DNA of 11,661 nt from Pseudomonadota bacterium (GTDB lineage: Bacteria > Pseudomonadota > Alphaproteobacteria > Sphingomonadales > Sphingomonadaceae), in contig JAEXLC010000234.1 of NCBI GenBank assembly GCA_023445495.1, positions 1-11,661 on the forward strand. Direction: 5' to 3'. The notes beneath the pieces are model-generated. The model worked only from the letters and a program-made list of their open reading frames with translations, was not told where the DNA came from and did no database searches. Numbering within the stretch: the first letter of the stretch is position 1; each line of letters begins with the position of its first letter. Made by a program: the position numbers and the translations under genes. This document shows positions 1 through 5,654 of this stretch, one piece after another.

Positions 1-19
1 CGCCCGCCGCCGGCCTGTC

Positions 20-427
20 CTAGAGGATCGCCTTCTCCTCGGCTTCCTGCCACCAGGCATCGTGCAGCCCGTCGGCATAGCGCACCGGCGCCGCCTCCAG
101 CTCGGCCAGCGGCACATCGTCGAGGCAGAGGACCTGCACCGAGACGAAATCCCCGCCGATCGCTTCGACATGCCCGTCGCCGAACGGCGCGATCCCGCAA
201 TAGACGCAGAAGCGGTGATGCCCGCTCTTGGTGCCGAACTGATATTCGCCCAGCGCGTCGCGGCCCGAGAGCAGGCGGAACTGGTCGGGCTTGAGCACCA
301 CGCCCCAGTTGCGCCGCTTGCGGCAATAGCTGCAGTTGCACTTCCCGGTGCCCGCCGCGAGGTCGATATCCGCCTCGAACGTCACCGCGCGGCAATGGCA
401 GCTGCCCTGATAGGTCTTCATCGTCAT
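20..427 (-). CDS. GFA-family zinc-binding protein (glutathione-dependent formaldehyde-activating enzyme / CENP-V fold)
   Basis: This 135-residue cytoplasmic protein has the cysteine layout of the GFA/CENP-V family: C10-x-C12 in GSCHCRAV, C30-x-C32-x-x-C35 in CNCSYC, and C74-x-x-C77 in FCVYCG. In the family these bind two zinc ions, and length and order are normal for a full single domain. The founding member was reported to help join formaldehyde to glutathione, but most members have no proven substrate, so the exact reaction is unknown. The start at 427 has a GGGAG ribosome site 8 nt upstream; the ATG two codons later would sit too far from it. The gene diverges from the YafY-type regulator at 519, and a perfect 18-bp inverted repeat lies between them, which suggests control by that regulator (inference). 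Family call is firm; substrate is not known. Confidence 0.9.
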   Translation of the reverse strand: MTMKTYQGSCHCRAVTFEADIDLAAGTGKCNCSYCRKRRNWGVVLKPDQFRLLSGRDALGEYQFGTKSGHHRFCVYCGIAPFGDGHVEAIGGDFVSVQVLCLDDVPLAELEAAPVRYADGLHDAWWQEAEEKAIL

Positions 428-462
428 GTCCCGAACTCCCGTTTGTCTATGTCGGGACTCGA

Positions 463-510
463 CCTACTGCCACGCTGCTGCCAGCATGGTGTCAGCAGCG
501 TGGCAGTAGG
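463..510. promoter_or_regulatory. Perfect 18-bp inverted repeat in a divergent promoter, candidate operator
   Basis: The arms at 463-480 (CCTACTGCCACGCTGCTG) and 493-510 are exact reverse complements separated by 12 nt. The spacer repeats the half-site idea (TGCCAGCA, then a TGTCA inverted), so there may be several adjacent half-sites. The right arm ends 8 nt before the regulator start codon at 519. Position between a WYL-type regulator and a divergent gene fits an autoregulatory operator that also controls the GFA gene. A second short pair, GTCCCGA at 428-434 and TCGGGAC at 452-458, covers the GFA ribosome site. The repeat is seen directly; the operator role is inference. Confidence 0.6.
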
Positions 511-518
511 GTTCCGAA

Positions 519-1253
519 ATGCGCAAGGCTGACCGTCTTTTCCAGATCGTCCAGATTCTCCGCCGCTCGTCACAGCCGGTAACGGCCGACGCGATCGCCG
601 CCGAGCTCGAAACGTCGAAGCGCTCGGTCTATCGCGACATCGCCGCGCTGATCGGCCAGCGCGTGCCGATCCGTGGTGAGGCCGGGATCGGCTATGTCCT
701 CGAAAGCGGCTTCGACCTGCCGCCGCTGATGCTCACCGCCGACGAGATCGACGCGGTCGCATTGGGCGCCACCTGGGTCGCCGGCCATGCCGACGAAAGC
801 CTGGCCCGCGCCGCCAGCGACCTGCTCGCCAAGATCGCCGCGGTGCTGCCAGAGGAGATGCGCCCGTTCCTCGGCAATCCTGCCACCCGCGCGGTACCCG
901 CCTTCGACCGCCCCAAGGACGGCATCGACGCCACCCAGCTGCGCGCCTGGATCCGCGCCGGCCGCAAGCTGCGCCTCGATTATGCCGACGAGCAGGGCCG
1001 CCCGACCAGCCGCACGATCTGGCCGCTGATGATCGGCTATGCCGACGCCACCCGCATGGTCCTCGCCTGGTGCGAGCTGCGCGCCGATTTCCGCACCTTC
1101 CGGCTCGACCGCATCCTGGCCGCCGACTTCCTCGACGCCCCGATCCCCGGCAGCGCCGCCCAGCTCCGCGCCCGCTGGCTCAAGGAGATGCGGGAGCGGG
1201 ATCAGGCAGCGCGGCGCGCTTCTCCTATTCCCCTCCCTGAAAGGGAGGGGTGA
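519..1253 (+). CDS. YafY-type transcriptional regulator, HTH (DeoR/HTH_11-like) plus WYL domain
   Basis: The 244-residue protein begins with a winged helix-turn-helix (about residues 1-60, with SKRSVYRDIAAL as recognition helix and the GIGYVL wing). A linker follows, then a WYL-type domain (about 141-202, GRKLRLDYADEQG through TFRLDRIL). WYL domains are thought to sense ligands, often nucleic acid or small molecules, and this architecture is common for one-component regulators beside stress or detoxification genes. The start at 519 opens a well-formed HTH; its leader is short because the inverted repeat ends 8 nt upstream, and I see no strong Shine-Dalgarno sequence. The last seven residues (PLPEREG) and the stop are encoded by a palindromic repeat beginning at 1230, so the original C-terminus was probably altered by repeat insertion. 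Ligand and targets are unknown; the divergent GFA gene is the obvious candidate. Confidence 0.88.
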   Translation: MRKADRLFQIVQILRRSSQPVTADAIAAELETSKRSVYRDIAALIGQRVPIRGEAGIGYVLESGFDLPPLMLTADEIDAVALGATWVAGHADESLARAASDLLAKIAAVLPEEMRPFLGNPATRAVPAFDRPKDGIDATQLRAWIRAGRKLRLDYADEQGRPTSRTIWPLMIGYADATRMVLAWCELRADFRTFRLDRILAADFLDAPIPGSAAQLRARWLKEMRERDQAARRASPIPLPEREG

Positions 1254-1366
1254 GGGGTGGGTTAGAAAAGGTCGGGCTCGACGCCCGGCCTTTTCTGTAT
1301 CTCCACCACTTCGCTGGGCTCGCTGCGCTCGCAACCCACCCCCGGCCCCTCCCTTTCAGGGAGGGG
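1230..1366. repeat. Composite palindromic repeat at a convergent gene junction
   Basis: Two small hairpins bracket the element: CCCCTCCCT-gaa-AGGGAGGGG at 1230-1250 and CCCCTCCCT-ttc-AGGGAGGGG at 1346-1366. Between them, GTGGGTT near 1257-1263 pairs with AACCCAC near 1333-1339. AGAAAAGGTCGGGC at 1264-1277 pairs, with slight imperfection, with the stretch ending TTTTCT at 1295. A 13-mer CTCGCTGCGCTCG at 1319-1331 recurs in the element at 5493-5654. The element lies between the convergent YafY-type and VOC genes, so it may stop transcription from both sides. It contributes the end of the YafY-type coding sequence. No transposase lies nearby. Confidence 0.8.
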
Positions 1367-1376
1367 AGCAGAAGCC

Positions 1377-1811
1377 TCACCCCTCGAACGTAACCACCAC
1401 GCTCTCCGCCGAATAGTCCGCCGGCCCGTGATACACCGCTTCGATATTGTTGCCGTCCGGGTCGATCAGGAACGCGCCATAATAGCCCGGATGATAGGGC
1501 CGCTCGCCCGGCGCGCCATTGTCGACACCACCCGCCGCCAGCCCCTCGGCATGGAAGCGATCGACCGTCGCCCGGTCCTTCGCCTGGAAGGCGAGATGGT
1601 GCCGCCCGGTCAGCTTGCCCGCCGCCGCCGCGCTGTCCGCGGTCGAGACGAACAGCTCGTCCGCCCAGAAATAGTCGTCGCCCTCGCCCGCGATCGGCAC
1701 GCCGATCACGTCGAACACCACGCCATAGAAGCGCCGGCTCGCGCCCAGGTCGCGCACGACCAGCTGGATATGATCGATCAACCGCCCGCGATGCAGCTGC
1801 ATGGTTTCCAT
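1377..1811 (-). CDS. VOC-family (glyoxalase/bleomycin-resistance fold) protein
   Basis: The predicted 144-residue cytoplasmic protein has the paired beta-alpha-beta-beta-beta modules of the vicinal oxygen chelate superfamily. The first runs from LIDHIQLVVRDLGASRRFYG; the second from HHLAFQAKDRATVDRFH to FLIDPDGNNIEAVYHG. Likely metal ligands are H14, H71 or H72, and E124, which match the usual His/Glu pattern. Members include glyoxalases, dioxygenases and antibiotic-binding proteins, and this sequence does not say which. The frame is open up to 1907, but the start at 1811 (METMQL) is preferred because GGAGG lies 6 nt upstream at 1818-1822 and the upstream 32 residues are arginine-rich and unlike the fold. 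It diverges from the ArsR-SRPBCC pair, with 94 bp between the two starts. Confidence 0.85.
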   Translation of the reverse strand: METMQLHRGRLIDHIQLVVRDLGASRRFYGVVFDVIGVPIAGEGDDYFWADELFVSTADSAAAAGKLTGRHHLAFQAKDRATVDRFHAEGLAAGGVDNGAPGERPYHPGYYGAFLIDPDGNNIEAVYHGPADYSAESVVVTFEG

Positions 1812-1868
1812 GAAAGGCCTCCTCTTCGCCCAACGCAACCGGCGCCGCCCGCGCCCGGTTCCCCACAC

Positions 1869-1897
1869 TTGCATGCAAATCCGCGTTGCGCTAACAC
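1869..1897 (+). promoter_or_regulatory. Predicted sigma-70-type promoter for the ArsR-SRPBCC operon
   Basis: TTGCAT at 1869-1874 and TAACAC at 1892-1897 are separated by 17 nt and resemble -35 and -10 boxes. Transcription would begin about 7-9 nt downstream, at 1904-1906, which is at or just before the ATG at 1906. No ribosome site precedes that ATG, so the mRNA is predicted to be leaderless. The -35 box is part of the palindrome TTGCATGCAA (1869-1878). This is pattern matching only. Confidence 0.5.
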
Positions 1898-1915
1898 TGA
1901 ACCACATGGTTCAGT
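1896..1915. promoter_or_regulatory. Inverted repeat over the ArsR start codon, candidate autoregulatory operator
   Basis: ACTGAACC-ACAT-GGTTCAGT is a perfect inverted repeat with 8-bp arms and a 4-bp spacer. The ATG start at 1906-1908 lies inside it, and it begins within the proposed -10 box. ArsR-family dimers bind short palindromes of this size near their own promoters. Binding here would block both RNA polymerase and the start of a leaderless message. The repeat is directly visible; the function is inference. Confidence 0.65.
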
Positions 1916-2271
1916 TTTCAGCCACCACCCGCCTCGACGCATCCTTCGCCGCCTTGTCGGACGCCACGCGCCGCGGCGTGCTCGAGCAGCTCGCACGCGC
2001 GGAAGCCTCGATCACCGATCTCGCCGAGCGCTTCCACATGACCCTCACCGGCATGAAGAAGCATATCCATGTCCTCGAGCGCGCCGGGCTGGTCGTCACC
2101 GAGAAGATCGGCCGGGTGCGCACCTGCCGGCTCGGCGCGCGGGGCCTCAGCGACGAGGCCGCCTGGATCGCCGGCTATCACCAGCTCTGGAACGCGCGCT
2201 TCGATGCGCTCGACCAGGTCATCGCGGAACTCAAAGCCCAGGAGAATTTGGATGAGCCTGAACGCCACTGA
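1906..2271 (+). CDS. ArsR-family winged-helix transcriptional repressor
   Basis: The 121-residue protein has an ArsR/SmtB-type winged helix: LDASFAALSDATRRGVLEQLA at the N-terminus, the helix-turn-helix SITDLAERFHMTLTGMKKHIHVLERAGLV at about residues 35-63, and the wing VTEKIGRVRTCRL. There is no CxC metal site, only C74 in the wing, so it belongs with the non-metal ArsR members that sit next to SRPBCC (AHSA1) genes. The frame is open from 1801, but the family starts at MVQFSATTRLDASFAALSD, and a promoter and operator lie immediately before and over that ATG. It is followed, with a 20-bp overlap, by the SRPBCC gene, indicating translational coupling. It probably represses its own operon. The inducer is unknown. 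Confidence 0.9.
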   Translation: MVQFSATTRLDASFAALSDATRRGVLEQLARAEASITDLAERFHMTLTGMKKHIHVLERAGLVVTEKIGRVRTCRLGARGLSDEAAWIAGYHQLWNARFDALDQVIAELKAQENLDEPERH

Positions 2272-2734
2272 ACTCGGCGCCACCACGGTGACGCGCACTT
2301 CGGACACCGAAGTCGAGGTCACCCGCCTGTTCGACGCCCCGCCGCACCTCGTCTGGCGCGCCTGGACCACGGCGGAGCTGTTCCAGCGCTGGTGGGTCCC
2401 CGCCTCGCTCGGCGCGCCGATGCATGTCCGCCAGCTCGATGTCCGCGAGGGCGGCGGCTACCGCATCGAGTTCGACGGCGAGGGCGGCCAGGTCTGGGCG
2501 TTCTTCGGCAAGTATCTCGAAGTGATCCCCAACCAGCGCATCGTCTGGACCAACGAGGAAAGCGAGGACGGCCCGATCTCGACCGTCACCTTCGAGGCGC
2601 AGGACGGCAAGACCCTGCTGACCTTCCACGAGCGCCACCCCTCCAAGGCAGCGCTCGACGCCAATATCGGCGGCAGCGAAGGCCTGCCCGAACAGTTCGC
2701 CCAGCTGGCGGAGCTGCTGGCCGAACAGGGCTGA
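2252..2734 (+). CDS. SRPBCC-family (AHSA1-like, START/Bet v1 fold) protein
   Basis: The 160-residue protein shows the AHSA1-type SRPBCC pattern: VEVTRLFDAPPHLVWRAWTT, then ELFQRWWVP, VREGGGYRIEF, GKYLEVIPNQRIVWT, TVTFEAQDGKTLLTFHER and a C-terminal helix GLPEQFAQLAELLAE. The fold encloses a hydrophobic pocket for small lipid-like or aromatic ligands. Bacterial members paired with ArsR regulators are mostly uncharacterised. The start at 2252 has AGGAG at 2240-2244, 7 nt upstream, and lies inside the end of the ArsR gene, so it is the second gene of a two-gene operon. The frame is open upstream to 2069, but that part is out-of-frame ArsR sequence. A palindromic repeat follows 21 bp after the stop and may end the transcript. 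Confidence 0.9.
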   Translation: MSLNATELGATTVTRTSDTEVEVTRLFDAPPHLVWRAWTTAELFQRWWVPASLGAPMHVRQLDVREGGGYRIEFDGEGGQVWAFFGKYLEVIPNQRIVWTNEESEDGPISTVTFEAQDGKTLLTFHERHPSKAALDANIGGSEGLPEQFAQLAELLAEQG

Positions 2735-2755
2735 GGCCAACCAGAACACTACTGC

Positions 2756-2831
2756 TCCCCGGTGAAAGCCGGGGCCCAGGGTTTCTCTGCCGTCTCGCTG
2801 AATTACCCTGGGCCCCGGCCTTCGCCGGGGA
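2756..2831. repeat. Palindromic intergenic repeat
   Basis: The left arm at 2756-2782 (CCCCGGTGAAAGCCGGGG then CCCAGGGT) pairs with the right arm at 2805-2831 (ACCCTGGG then CCCCGGCCTTCGCCGGGG), with only a few mismatches. Each arm is itself a small hairpin. It sits between the convergent SRPBCC gene and the 119-residue orphan gene, ending 9 bp from the orphan's stop. Its core, CGGCGAAGGCCGGGG plus CCAGGGT, recurs inside the element at 5493-5654 and resembles the one at 7342-7425. It could act as a two-way transcription terminator. Confidence 0.8.
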
Positions 2832-2840
2832 ACCGCAAGG

Positions 2841-3200
2841 CTAGTTCACAAACCCGTTGAGCGTGATCGGATCGCCCGACATCAATGTCCGCGTCTGCAG
2901 ACCCATCGCCGTCGGCCAGGTCACGATCACGGTGCCGGCGAAATTGGTGATCTCGAGCACCGGCGCGCCGCCGGGAGCGTTCAGCGGCACCATAATGTTC
3001 GCGGCGAAGCTGGTCCCGCTCTCGACATTGAAGTTGATCGCACCCGAAGTGATGTAGAGCGACGAGAACGGGAGCGTACCGGACATCGACAGGGCGCTGG
3101 TCGTATCGAGCGCGAAACTGCCATTCTGGACAAGGATCTGCGACGTCGTCGTCGTCAGCGTCGTGTTCTGGAAATTGATCGTGATCATGCTCATCGCCAT
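2841..3200 (-). CDS. Unrecognised 119-residue protein, Thr/Ser/Asn-rich and almost free of charge
   Basis: I do not recognise a family. Of 119 residues, 41 are Thr, Ser or Asn. There is no Lys, His or Cys, and only five charged residues (D32, E60, E83, R104, D110). Alternating hydrophobic and polar residues (AINFNVESGTSF, VLEITNFAGTVIVTW) suggest an all-beta sandwich, as in secreted, surface or appendage proteins, but there is no signal peptide, transmembrane helix or RTX repeat. The start at 3200 has AGGGGGA 6 nt upstream; in-frame ATGs follow two and four codons later and remain possible. Codon use is GC-rich like the neighbours, so recent transfer is not evident. It is flanked by a palindromic repeat at its 3' end and by a stem-loop upstream of its start. 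Reality of the gene is likely; function is unknown. Confidence 0.65.
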   Translation of the reverse strand: MAMSMITINFQNTTLTTTTSQILVQNGSFALDTTSALSMSGTLPFSSLYITSGAINFNVESGTSFAANIMVPLNAPGGAPVLEITNFAGTVIVTWPTAMGLQTRTLMSGDPITLNGFVN

Positions 3201-3244
3201 CGCCCGTCCCCCTGGAATTGCGCGCCCTTCCTATCCGGTCGCCC

Positions 3245-3280
3245 GCACCGGCGTTAGCGCGATTGCCGCGCTTCCGGTGC
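3245..3280. other. Stacked stem-loop in the spacer upstream of the 119-residue gene
   Basis: GCACCGG at 3245-3251 pairs with CCGGTGC at 3274-3280, and inside it AGCGCG at 3256-3261 pairs with CGCGCT at 3267-3272. The two stems could stack into one hairpin. It starts exactly at the stop of the weak minus-strand ORF (3280-3462) and lies 45 bp before the 119-residue gene. It lacks a U-run, so it is not a textbook terminator; a transcript-end hairpin or leader structure are both possible. Confidence 0.4.
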
Positions 3281-3462
3281 TAATCCAGCACGAACGCGGA
3301 CAGGACGATCCCGGCCCAAGACACAAGCTCGCTCAAGCTCCCCAATAAAACAGAATGCTCTAAGCTATTCTCTTCAACAGTAATAATACCGATCCACATT
3401 GCTTCACTGCCACTATCGTACAAATTCACGTTGCAATCTTCATGACATTGAACATCATTCAA
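3280..3462 (-). CDS. Doubtful 60-codon ORF with a hydrophobic C-terminus
   Basis: This frame would encode 60 residues starting with TTG, with an in-frame TGA directly before it, so no earlier start exists. An internal ATG (residue 22, MWIGIITVEEN) would give 39 residues. The predicted tail LLGSLSELVSWAGIVLSAF could be a membrane or amphipathic helix. In favour: the composition looks like a normal protein rather than the Arg/Pro/Ala-rich shadow frames seen elsewhere, and a stem-loop begins exactly at its stop. Against: neither start has a clear ribosome site, and it covers the leader of the gene at 3482. It may be a remnant. I give it as a possibility only. Confidence 0.2.
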   Translation of the reverse strand: MNDVQCHEDCNVNLYDSGSEAMWIGIITVEENSLEHSVLLGSLSELVSWAGIVLSAFVLD

Positions 3463-3481
3463 TCAATCATGGAGATCGGCG

Positions 3482-4039
3482 ATGGCAACAACACCACCGA
3501 ACAGCCATACACTCGTAAGCATACAGGATCTGCGGACAGCCTTGCTTATATATGGTGGCCAAGCCGGACGCGCCGTCGCGAACAACCCGGAAGCTCTTGC
3601 TATCGCCTTTGAATTTCTCAAGGCGGCGAACGAGAGTTCCAGGTCGGGCATGATTTCTTCCGCCATGAGCTTTGGAAACCAGATCATCCTTTACGTAAAC
3701 CTCGGCCAAGGCGCACAGATCGCATCCAAAAGCACGACATTCCTGCTGAATCAGGCCGCAATCACGCTGAGCGCCGCGAAGATCCTCAAGCTCTCTCCAG
3801 CCGCGACCATGCTGGCAGCCGGCTCCATCCTCCTGCAGAAAACCGGCGCCATCGGCGTCATGATTCCGGCTTCGAAGCACAATACCCAATGCGTCCTTGC
3901 ATTGGTCAATCTTGCCGGAAGCATCGGGATAACCGCCGCAGTCGGAATACCCACCGGTGGCCTCGCGGCGACACTGACGCTCGCATCGCTGGCGGCAGCG
4001 GGCATCAGCGCCGCGGCCAGTTGCAGGGTATCGCCTTGA
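3482..4039 (+). CDS. Unrecognised 185-residue protein with a long hydrophobic C-terminal half
   Basis: I do not recognise a family. The N-terminal half (residues 1-95) is mostly polar and probably helical (SIQDLRTALLIYGGQAGRAV, EALAIAFEFLKAANES). The C-terminal half is strongly hydrophobic and Gly/Ala-rich: about 105-128 (SPAATMLAAGSILLQKTGAIGVMI) and about 136-180, which contains a GIPTGG turn between two hydrophobic runs. That resembles a hydrophobic helical hairpin, as found in membrane-inserting proteins, but also small membrane proteins generally. There is no signal peptide. GGAG at 3471-3474 sits 7 nt before the ATG. Codons such as ACA, ATA, CTT and TAT are used more than in the neighbours, and the 140 bp upstream are AT-rich, suggesting foreign origin (inference). 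It has no partner gene on its strand. Confidence 0.7.
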   Translation: MATTPPNSHTLVSIQDLRTALLIYGGQAGRAVANNPEALAIAFEFLKAANESSRSGMISSAMSFGNQIILYVNLGQGAQIASKSTTFLLNQAAITLSAAKILKLSPAATMLAAGSILLQKTGAIGVMIPASKHNTQCVLALVNLAGSIGITAAVGIPTGGLAATLTLASLAAAGISAAASCRVSP

Positions 4040-4099
4040 AAGAATTGAACGGGTTGAACCGGCCCGGCGGACTAAGGACCCTATTTCCGACCAGCCTTT

Positions 4100-5476
4100 T
4101 CAATCCCCCGCAAACCCGAACGGCGTAACCCCGCTCTCGCGCTCGCTCGCCAGCGCCGCGCGCCCAGCCGGCGCCGCCGAGCGCTGCGCACAATCCGGCC
4201 GGGTACAGGCCCGGCACCCCAGCCCCACCGGCACTGCCTCACCGGCCAGGTCGATGCCCCGCGCCGCCGACAGCGCCCGCGCCTCGGCCGCCGCCAGCCC
4301 GATGCCGATCGCGAAGCGCGCCTTCACCCCGCGCGCGCCCTGCGGGGTCCGCGCCTGGGCCAGCGTGAACCAGCGCGCGCCATCCTCGGTCTCGACCAGC
4401 TGACGCAGCGTCTCGTCGGCCCGGCCGAACGCCTCGGTCAAATTCCATAGCGGGCAAAGGCCGGGCCCCTCCACCAGCGCCGATCCGCTCGCGCCGGCAA
4501 AGCGCTTGGAGACCTGCCCCGCCCGGTCGATCCGCATCAGGAAGAAGGGCAGCCCGCGCGCCCCCACCCGTTGCAGCGTGGTCAGCCGGTGCGCCACCTG
4601 CTCGAAGCTCGCCCCGAAGCGCCGCTGCAGCACTTCCATGTCATAGCCGCTCTGCTCGCACGCGCGCAGGAACCGGCCATAGGGCATCACCAGCGCCGCC
4701 GCGAAATAGCCGACCAGATGCCGCGTGTAGAGCCGCTCGCCTGCGCGATCGAGCCCGGCGCCGCGCACCAGCGCGTCGATCTCGCCTCTAGCTTCTTGGG
4801 AGAGTCGCTCGGCCAGCGCAAAGGTCCGCCCCGGCACATCGAGCAGTTCGGACAGCTGCACCTGCCGCGCATGCAGGTCGAGCCGCTTGAGCAGCCCCGG
4901 CATCACGTCCTCGGGCAGGATGCGCACGGAAAGCTGGTGCTTCACCCGCAGCCGCTCGGCCATCGCGCCATAGGGGTCGCCGGCGGTCTGGCGCAGTTCG
5001 TCGGCCAGCGCCTCGGCCACCGCGTCGAGATCGGCGAAATGGTTGCGCCAGCGCTCGACCTCGCGCCGCACCTGCCGTCCGGGATCGCCCGCCCCCGCAT
5101 CCGCCACCGGCCCGCCCGCGCCGATCCGGTCATAGGCACGCGCAAACGCCTCCGCCCCGCCCGGCGCGCCCGCCAGCCATTCCTCCATCTGCTGCCGGTC
5201 GATCTCGAGATCGGCGAACAGCGGGTCCGCCAGCCGCCGCCGCAGCGCCTCCATCCCGCCGCCCGGCTCGGCCGCCGCGAGCTTGCGCGGATCGAAGTCA
5301 TAGACCTCGGCGAGCCGCAGCATCAGCGTGGCGGACACCGGCCGCTGGTTGCGCTCGACCAGGTTGAGATAGGAGGCCGACACCCCCAGCCCCTCGGCCA
5401 TCGCCGCCTGGGTCAGCAGCAGCTGCCGCCGCAGCCGGCGGACGGCATGACCTGCGAAAAGCTTCTGTTCGGCCAT
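4100..5476 (-). CDS. ScfR/RamB-type transcriptional regulator (XRE HTH, degenerate ImmA/IrrE-like domain, C-terminal DUF2083-type domain)
   Basis: The 458-residue protein has an XRE helix-turn-helix at about residues 6-66 (LRRQLLLTQAAMAEGLGVSASYLNLVERNQRPVS). A central region follows that matches the ImmA/IrrE-like part of ScfR proteins (RTFALAERLSQEA, GYFAAALVMPYGRFL). The C-terminal domain contains CPLWNLTEAFGR and the cysteine group C421-x-x-C424-x-x-x-x-C429 (GCRACTRPDCAQR). Where IrrE-type peptidases carry HExxH, this protein reads LAERLS, so it should not be a protease; the domain likely senses a ligand. Relatives such as RamB and the short-chain fatty acyl regulators control acetate, propionate and glyoxylate-cycle genes. 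The start at 5476 has GGAGGG 4 nt upstream; the open frame to 5596 runs through a repeat. It diverges from aceA, its probable target. Family call strong; effector unknown. Confidence 0.9.
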   Translation of the reverse strand: MAEQKLFAGHAVRRLRRQLLLTQAAMAEGLGVSASYLNLVERNQRPVSATLMLRLAEVYDFDPRKLAAAEPGGGMEALRRRLADPLFADLEIDRQQMEEWLAGAPGGAEAFARAYDRIGAGGPVADAGAGDPGRQVRREVERWRNHFADLDAVAEALADELRQTAGDPYGAMAERLRVKHQLSVRILPEDVMPGLLKRLDLHARQVQLSELLDVPGRTFALAERLSQEARGEIDALVRGAGLDRAGERLYTRHLVGYFAAALVMPYGRFLRACEQSGYDMEVLQRRFGASFEQVAHRLTTLQRVGARGLPFFLMRIDRAGQVSKRFAGASGSALVEGPGLCPLWNLTEAFGRADETLRQLVETEDGARWFTLAQARTPQGARGVKARFAIGIGLAAAEARALSAARGIDLAGEAVPVGLGCRACTRPDCAQRSAAPAGRAALASERESGVTPFGFAGD

Positions 5477-5492
5477 CGATCCCTCCAAAACT

Positions 5493-5654
5493 CCCTCTAC
5501 CGCTTTCGCGGGAGAGGGACGGCTCACCCGGCGAAGGCCGGGGGAGCCAGGGTGAGGGTCAGTGCGAGAGGCAAGCACCTCGCCCGCGGCTCCCACAGCC
5601 CCTCACCCGACCTCGCTGCGCTCGGCCACCCTCTCCCGCGAAAGCGGGAGAGGG
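5493..5654. repeat. Large composite palindromic repeat between the ScfR-type gene and aceA
   Basis: Outer hairpins are CCCTCTACCGC-tttc-GCGGGAGAGGG at about 5493-5518 and CCCTCTCCCGC-gaaa-GCGGGAGAGGG at 5629-5654. Inside, CTCACCC at 5524-5530 pairs with GGGTGAG at 5551-5557 around a CGGCGAAGGCCGGGG hairpin, the same core as in the element at 2756-2831. The 13-mer CTCGCTGCGCTCG at 5612-5624 also occurs in the element at 1230-1366. The repeat begins 16 bp upstream of the regulator start, so it lies in the leader or promoter region of that gene rather than at a gene end. That placement is unusual for such elements in this window. Confidence 0.8.

Noticed and set aside
1230..1366. An insertion sequence or transposon
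   Set aside because: There is no transposase frame and no target-site duplication that I could see; it is a short non-coding palindromic repeat.
1812..1907. A 32-residue N-terminal extension of the VOC protein
   Set aside because: It is Arg-rich, would run through the ArsR promoter and operator, and a GGAGG site points to the start at 1811.
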